This document shows positions 17,925 to 23,239 of a stretch of 23,239 nucleotides of DNA, piece after piece (the stretch's first letter is position 1; each line of letters opens with the position of its first letter). The DNA is taken from assembly GCA_037447655.1 (NCBI GenBank), contig JBBHKE010003312.1, positions 1 through 23,239 on the forward strand, read 5' to 3'. The position numbers and the translations under genes are program-made. Origin of the DNA: Zygnema cylindricum. Its lineage: Eukaryota > Streptophyta > Zygnematophyceae > Zygnematales > Zygnemataceae. The notes beneath the pieces are model-generated. The model saw only the letters and a program-made list of their open reading frames with translations. It ran no database searches and was not told the DNA's origin.

Positions 17925-18440
17925 AACATTTATCCAATATAAAGAACAACTCTTCTCAACTTTATGTGTTTTTGACGATTGGGGTTTCCGCATTCTCTTT
18001 CTCCTCTTACCTCTTTCATTTTCCTTAGATCATTTTCCTCCAAGGCCATGGCTGACAACTTCTCTACCACTTCCACTTCCTCTCGCTGGTTTTTTATCCC
18101 CCCTTCTCATTTCGTTAGGTCATGTTTCATCGTTTCCTCTAATATTACATTTTTCTCTTCTATCCCTATTTTGTCATCTACATATGGTTCCTCCTCACTC
18201 TCTTCATATTCAGCATCGCTAATTTCCTCCTCTTCGTATTGCTCCCCCATTTCGTCATCCTCATCATCTAAATCGTCGCCGTAATTTTTTTTTTTTTGTC
18301 ATTTCTATGAATTCATCCTCTTGGACCTCTTCACCGGATTTTTTTTGCATGGGAAGACTTTTTTTGGTGTTATATCCAAAGTGAATCATATGGGTAAATC
18401 GCCATTGAAAGATAAGATGCATCAAGTGTTTAAAAATAGG
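17925..18440 (-). pseudogene. Acidic protein-coding remnant with a homopolymer frame break
   Basis: The minus strand reads FTHMIHFGYNTKKSLPMQKK, an acidic stretch, a frame change at an A-run (18287-18298), then a long Asp/Glu run (LDDEDDE, EEEEISDAEYEE) to a stop. In another frame EVEVVEKLSAMALEENDLRK follows. The composition suggests a disordered acidic region of a former gene or transposon protein. No family recognised. Confidence 0.25.
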
Positions 18441-19871
18441 GCAAAGTAAACACTTTCACAAAAGAAGGTGGATAAAATATCTGGCTTGGGGTGCACATTT
18501 GAAGACAAATGCTCAAATTTTACGTCTAAAGTTAATCATGAAAATATCACAAAATAAAAGCGATAGCCAAGAAAATCAGAAAAATTTTACGAAAGAAAGC
18601 TCGATAATAGTCGGTTGGAAGAGGTGGTTCATACGAAAATTACAAATTTATGGTACAGAGATAAAGCAGGAAATGATTACATGGATATAGCGACGGAGGG
18701 GGGCTTTTGTACTTTCTTTCACAATCCCTAAAACACCACAAAAAGAAGTTATCATCAATAATTATCAACTCGATACTTATCACTAATTCATCACGATAAT
18801 TCCAAAATATCTCTTATATGTAGGTTTAAAAAGGTATATCTAATACAGACAAACGGTTATCTAATACACATAAAATAGTAAACAATCGATTTATAAGACT
18901 TGCCTGCGAAAATTAAACATTTCTTTCCGTCTAACCAACGATTATATAAAATGTTCAGCTCAACCCTAGATGCTCGTGCAGAAATTCGTGTGCAACCAAT
19001 CTGATACGATTAAGATTTTGTCAATCTGGCTCATTGAGTCAATCTCGTTGTCGTTGTGCAAGAGTTAATGTTAGTTTCATGTTTGTTTTCATTTTGTTTT
19101 TTTTGTTTTTTTTGTTTTGTTGTTCCATGTTTTTTTGGTTTTTTTCTTTTTTTCTTTTTTTGTTTGGTTTTCATTTTTTATTTTATTTTTGTGTCTTGCT
19201 CCATCTTAGGGTCGCGAGAGTTTGATGTGTACTGTGAGTTGTGAGATGTTTAAATTAAGGGTTTTTTAGGGTTTCTTTTGTTTCAATTAATTTCCATTTT
19301 GCTACGCATTGAGGTGTTTTGGCATTTTGTGCTCATTTCGATTTTGTGAGTATCGACCCTTTTTGTTTCGACATTGGCACGCAATCGCCAAACGTTTTAG
19401 GGGATAAAATGAGAAAAATACACATGATTTGAACCTTTTTAATGCGTTTGTTTTATATGAAGGATAAGGATGCCATCGGGTGGACAGACGAAACACAAAA
19501 GAAAACATAATTTGTTTTCAAAGCATGAATGCAACAAATAACTGGTCACTCTTATTGCAGTTTATAGATGGGAAACCCAAAACTACAAAAGAAAACTATA
19601 CAAAACATATAACACGAAAAGCAAGATATCAATGACAAAGAAAACATCTTAGAGATACAAAAAACCACAAAAGGAAGAAGCTTAACACAATAAAATGTTA
19701 AAACTCATCCAACACAACACGGGTTCCTAATGTACAAAAGGGAAATTTCATTACAATAAGTGCGGCGGAAAAAATACATCGAGGTTTAAAATAAGTAAAA
19801 AAAACAAAGAAAAAAAAAGTTGTTCCACATCTACCTCATACTTCTAGTGCTAGCCCATGCCTCTATCACCC
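18441..19871. other. Intergenic DNA with nothing identified
   Basis: AT-rich; 19080-19200 is a T-rich run that produces Phe-rich spurious ORFs. A telo-box-like AAACCCTAAAA on the minus strand (about 19266-19276) is the only motif noted. Confidence 0.5.
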
Positions 19872-20027
19872 CTACGCTGCGGTATCCCATTTCGAGTACT
19901 TAGTAATGGAATTAAGAAGGTATTTTCTTTGGGCATCCATTATCATATGCCTTTGCCACTCACCGTGTTTTTTTCTACGTGCCTCCAATAACTCATTATA
20001 CGACCCCTCCCACAAATGGTGGCTCAT
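19872..20027 (-). CDS. Small ORF (51 aa), possible exon or remnant
   Basis: The ATG at 20027 opens MSHHLWEGSY, followed by NELLEARRKKHGEWQRHM and a predicted helical stretch to a TAG stop at 19872. The composition looks protein-like, but upstream frames have stops and I recognise no family. It may be a fragment of a decayed gene. Confidence 0.2.
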   Translation of the reverse strand: MSHHLWEGSYNELLEARRKKHGEWQRHMIMDAQRKYLLNSITKYSKWDTAA

Positions 20028-20029
20028 TG

Positions 20030-20760
20030 TTTTTTGTCTTTATCGGTTAGGTTATCCCCGAGTGTTTGGGGGTAAGTATCTTTCACCGAACACCATTATT
20101 TTTTTGTCATGGATCCCAAAAAAAAAGGTTTATTGAACTCCTGCAAAAAATTAACCTTTCTTTCAATATTTCTCTTTATGTGTAACGCCATTTACTTTTC
20201 TATTTCCTATTCTATCTTAACCTTTTTTATTTTGGCATTGTAACCTTCGAGTGGCTAACTTATTCTCATGAGGAGTTCTTTGAAGTTTTGTCGCCCTATT
20301 CTCCCCTCTGTCCTACCTCTTTGTTTTGGCGTTCTTATTCTGAGACGACGACTCATGCGTACATACCTTTCCTCTCTCCTCTCTCTTATTCCCTTCTATT
20401 ATCAGCAATTTTTCAAAATTAGTTTTTGTTTTCGGCGGATTTTCTCGAGAGGCGTTTCTTCCTCCGTCTGCCCACAGAACAACTGTTGGTCGACCCTCAA
20501 TACTCTATCAACAGATAACGAAGCCACTCTCTCTCCCCTCCAATTATCTGGCAGGGTCGAGGTGCTTCCCTCTTTCTTTTCCCGTGGATGCCCATTCCTC
20601 CCCAGTGGTTCACTAGATTCCAATGTCGCAAGGTTTTTAAGGGTAATGGATTCGGGATGGGTTTAGACCAGGTGCCTCCCATTCCACGTGGCAGCCCAAA
20701 CAACCCCAATGTTTGGTCGGACTTCCGTTTCTCAGTCGCATGTGCTTGAGTACATTTATG
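20030..20760. other. Intergenic DNA with nothing identified
   Basis: Both strands carry ORFs of about 70-130 codons around 20268-20709, mutually overlapping and without motifs I recognise. I see no supported gene. Confidence 0.4.
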
Positions 20761-20764
20761 AGCC

Positions 20765-20932
20765 GCCCCTCCTCCCCCCCTCCTCTCTCCCTCTCCCTCT
20801 CCCTCCCCCCCTCTCTCCCCTTTCTCTCTCTCTCCCCCTCTCTCCCTCTTTTCCTCCCCCTCTCTCTTTCCCTCCCTCTCTCCCTCCCTCTTCCTCTCTC
20901 CCTCCCACTCCCTCCCTCTCCCTCCCGTTGGA
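20765..20932. repeat. Pyrimidine (CTCTCCC) tract
   Basis: About 165 bases of almost pure C/T on the plus strand, the same sequence class as the intronic GAGGGA tracts. Confidence 0.95.
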
Positions 20933-21238
20933 GCCGAGATGCCTTCTAATTCCCGTGGCCTTTTGTTCTCAGAAGGTCATGTTTTCTAGCATAATTTAAA
21001 ATCGCATCGACCAATTTGGTTACCATAGTGAGATCTTCACGAGAAAGGTTATAAGCCTTGAGAATTTATTGGTTCTCCGAAAAAGGTGAAAACTGGCAAT
21101 GTTTTTTCTCTATAGTAGCTCGATCTGATGTACGTGTTGAATTGGCACGTGAAGCCGGTTCAATACGGGGTAGAATGTGACACATTATACTCGAAGGCGC
21201 CTAAAATAAATAGGTACGGACGCGCCAGGCTCTACATC

Positions 21239-21320
21239 GAGCTGGTGGCACAGTGGTTAGTGATTAGTGCGCTGACAGCTCAAATCGGAGTTCCATGTTT
21301 GAGTCTTGGCCGTGGAATCC
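21239..21320 (+). repeat. tRNA-like module, copy 1 (degenerate)
   Basis: A-box TGGCACAGTGG is intact, but a 7-base duplication (GTTAGTGATTAGTG) follows and the B-box is GTTTGAGTC, one change from consensus. Not a functional tRNA. Confidence 0.6.
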
Positions 21321-21491
21321 TTAATTTCACGGAAATCAGAGCCAGTGGGATTGCGGTTGGTTTGACGGGCTTTCCCGTGAAGGGGGGTGTTGAATTGGAA
21401 CGTAAAGTCGGTTCAATACCGGGTAGAATGTGATGCGTCACACTTGAAGCCACCTAAAGTAAATAGGTACAGACACGTTAGGATTTACATC

Positions 21492-21564
21492 GAGCTGGTG
21501 GCAAAGTGGTTAGTGCGCTAACTATTCAAGTCAGAGGTCCCAGGTTCGAGCCCTGTCGAGCTCA
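21492..21564 (+). repeat. tRNA-like module, copy 2 (73 nt, intact A and B boxes)
   Basis: TGGCAAAGTGG (A-box) and GGTTCGAGCCC (B-box) are spaced as in a tRNA gene, and GAGCTGG/CGAGCTC can form an acceptor-like stem with one mismatch. The D-stem pairs poorly and the conserved T33 is absent in the best fold (loop TATTCAA). I favour a SINE head or tRNA pseudogene over a working tRNA. Confidence 0.55.
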
Positions 21565-21875
21565 ATCTTCCCATATGTGAGACATGTCGAATCTTGGATT
21601 TCACGAAAAATCTAACAGCACGGGGGAGATATACCAATTAGAATACCTTAGTGAGCTGGTTACAAGCCTCGATAATTTTTTCTTTCTCTGGAGAAGGTAA
21701 ATGGGGGCCAAGTTTTTTCTCCATCCTAGCTCGAGATGACAAATGGAAGATATACATTGCTTGGGCTAACCTATTGAGCTGGTTATAAACATCGAGACTT
21801 TTTCTTTCTCCGGAAGAGGGAAAGGGGAGCCATGTTTTTTCTCCATTGTAGCTCGAGATGACATATGGAAGAGTT

Positions 21876-22205
21876 ACGGGGCTTTCTTGATTGTGGAATG
21901 AAATGATTTGTGGAAAATGTGTGTGAAAGGCTGCCTAGAGGCCCGAATTTAAACACTCCGATTGAGGTCCTGGTGAATTGAATCAACCTCGCATGGTTTC
22001 GCTGCATGTGGGCCGTAAGGCGTTTCTTTACGCCGGGTTGCAGTTTGGAACATGAATGGAGCTACGAATGGTGGATTTTTTTTTACCTCGGAGACCGTGA
22101 TGCATGTCGTCGTTCTTTTGTTTTTAGTGTGCATATAGCCTCTTGGCAGTGCATTGATGAACTAGGGCAGCAACGGGTGCGTGAAAGCGAGCTTTCCTAT
22201 TGGGA
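21876..22205. other. Intergenic DNA with nothing identified
   Basis: No repeat copy or supported ORF recognised. Confidence 0.4.
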
Positions 22206-22210
22206 AATGA

Positions 22211-22432
22211 TACACCGCGAATCGCTATTAGAGTCAATCACGCTATTTCGGCGCCCTTAAATTTTGATCCAAAAACTTAAATAGAGTGATTAATTTTATT
22301 TAAAAAAACCCTAAAAACCAAATTAGAGAGACTAATTTCCTTAAAAATCCCCAGATTCCCAATTAGCGATAATCACAATAATTGTTCTTTAACTCTAAAT
22401 ATTTGTTGACTCTAATAGCGATTCGCAATGTA
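22211..22432. mobile_element. Family A MITE copy, 222 bp
   Basis: Terminal inverted repeats TACACCGCGAATCGCTATTA (left) and TACATTGCGAATCGCTATTA (reverse of right) are about 27 bp with two or three mismatches. The AT-rich interior has no coding capacity. Confidence 0.8.
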
Positions 22433-22685
22433 GTATGCGACCCACATTTGTGGGTGGCGACGACCCTCGTGAAAAAAAGGTTTTAAAGAAAAATATAAGC
22501 GACGAGTGCTACGCGGCCAACTTTGACGGCACTTCACAATTTCAAAGCTTTACATGCACCCCTGCAATGGCCGTGTCGTTACGGCCGCGCATTATTAGAT
22601 GCAGTTCCTTTTCGGGTAATTCAACCAACGCTTGACACGTGAATTTCCTTCTAAGCTATTGTCCCAAAAACCTTAGTTAAAGCTA

Positions 22686-22710
22686 CAGTACACCGTGTAT
22701 CGCTATTAGG
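22686..22710 (+). mobile_element. Solitary family A MITE end
   Basis: CAGTACACCGTGTATCGCTA followed by TTAGG matches the left terminus of the family. No partner end was found in the remaining 500 bases, so it is truncated or its partner lies outside the window. Confidence 0.6.
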
Positions 22711-23239
22711 GTATGGCCCCATGTGGCTAAATTCGGGTTTTTTTCTGTCTTTTTCCTTTATAAATTAGCGTCGTATTGCCTAAGTTGCGACTGTACGAAG
22801 AAATCGCAAATTTGTAACGGTGCGTCTCTATGTAATTCAAACTTAAAGATTTTTTATTTTTTTTTTAGCGTAGATTCGGCGGACCCGGATTTCGGGTGTC
22901 CTTATGTGTACAAAACGACGTTGTCATTTAAAGGGCGTGACGATTGTATAGGTTGACAATGCCCGTGACGGCTGTCAACAGTGTACAATCTGTGATGATG
23001 CACCAAATTGAAAAATATTGTCTTGGACGTCGCGAGAATGCGAGGCTGCGTGAGAGAGGCGGCATGTGCGACTTGTTGGGGCGCCATCTAATATTTCTCA
23101 AGATTTCGTCAAATGGCATTCGATTTTTCAGACCTTTGGAATGGAAAAGTCCGTACTGAACGAAACACGCCAAAAAAAAACAAATTGTGTACTTTGTTGG
23201 ACGCAAACGGACAAAACATAACGAATAGTGTCCTTTCCG
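22711..23239. other. Terminal stretch with nothing identified
   Basis: Mixed composition with overlapping ORFs of 60-90 codons on both strands and no motif I recognise. It could hold part of a gene extending past the window. Confidence 0.35.

Larger units (their letters stand above)
21005..21875. repeat. Composite tRNA-like/SINE-type repeat
   Basis: Three copies of a roughly 110-bp unit (GTTATAAGCC ... TTTTTTCTC ... TAGCTCGA) occur at about 21005-21130, 21631-21745 and 21757-21875. Between the first two lie two direct copies (period 253) of a tRNA-like module starting TGTTGAATTGG at 21135 and 21388. Confidence 0.75.

Noticed and set aside
18160-18230. YVDD in the minus-strand acidic frame, like the reverse transcriptase active site
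   Set aside because: It sits in an Asp/Glu run with none of the surrounding RT motifs; coincidence.
21492-21564. Functional tRNA gene
   Set aside because: Poor D-stem, missing T33, acceptor mismatch and presence in a direct repeat favour a SINE or pseudogene.
1-23239. CRISPR array, bacterial operon or phage module
   Set aside because: Spliced plant-like gene, microsatellites and MITEs mark nuclear eukaryotic DNA; the tandem arrays lack unique spacers of constant length.

Overview
The window is eukaryotic nuclear DNA. It is AT-rich, with U-rich GT/AG introns, microsatellites and small transposons. It holds one well-supported gene: a nine-exon DEAD-box RNA helicase of the Dbp5/DDX19 family on the minus strand (11396 down to 832). 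The wording of its motifs is closest to plant LOS4/RH38 proteins, for example [15 protein letters not shown] and FDEADHML. I therefore infer a green-lineage (streptophyte) genome, possibly not a flowering plant; the exact lineage cannot be read from this sequence.

Layout, left to right. 1-831: helicase 3' flank, low complexity. 832-11396: the helicase gene. Its nine exons total 1530 bp including the stop (509 aa), and all eight introns join in phase. The introns (483-1761 bp) are filled with poly-purine/poly-pyrimidine tracts, microsatellites, a 21-bp tandem repeat and degenerate tandem copies of the gene's own exon edges with their splice sites. 11397-11660: purine-rich 5' leader and probable core promoter. 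11661-12218: a nested pair of non-autonomous TIR elements, a 306-bp hAT-like MITE with 8-bp target duplications sitting inside one end of another MITE (called family A here). 12239-14115: tandem and dispersed duplications, including two diverged copies of a broken coding sequence. The better copy resembles an Alba nucleic-acid-binding domain (tentative). 14116-15641: nothing identified. 15666-16159: a solo LTR with a 5-bp target duplication, inserted in a short tandem repeat. 16671-17341: two perfect-looking tandem duplications (117 and 80 bp). 17441-17665: a second family A MITE. 16978-18440: scattered acidic minus-strand coding remnants. 18440-21000: mostly unidentified, with one 51-residue helical ORF and a pyrimidine tract. 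21005-21875: a composite tRNA-like (SINE-type) repeat. 22211-22710: further family A ends. 22711-23239: nothing identified.

No operon-like or functional cluster is visible. The window is a single housekeeping mRNA-export helicase gene embedded in repeat-rich intergenic DNA. The most unusual features are (i) introns that appear to have grown by tandem duplication across splice junctions, and (ii) one MITE family recurring in intron 1, next to the promoter and in the distal intergenic DNA.
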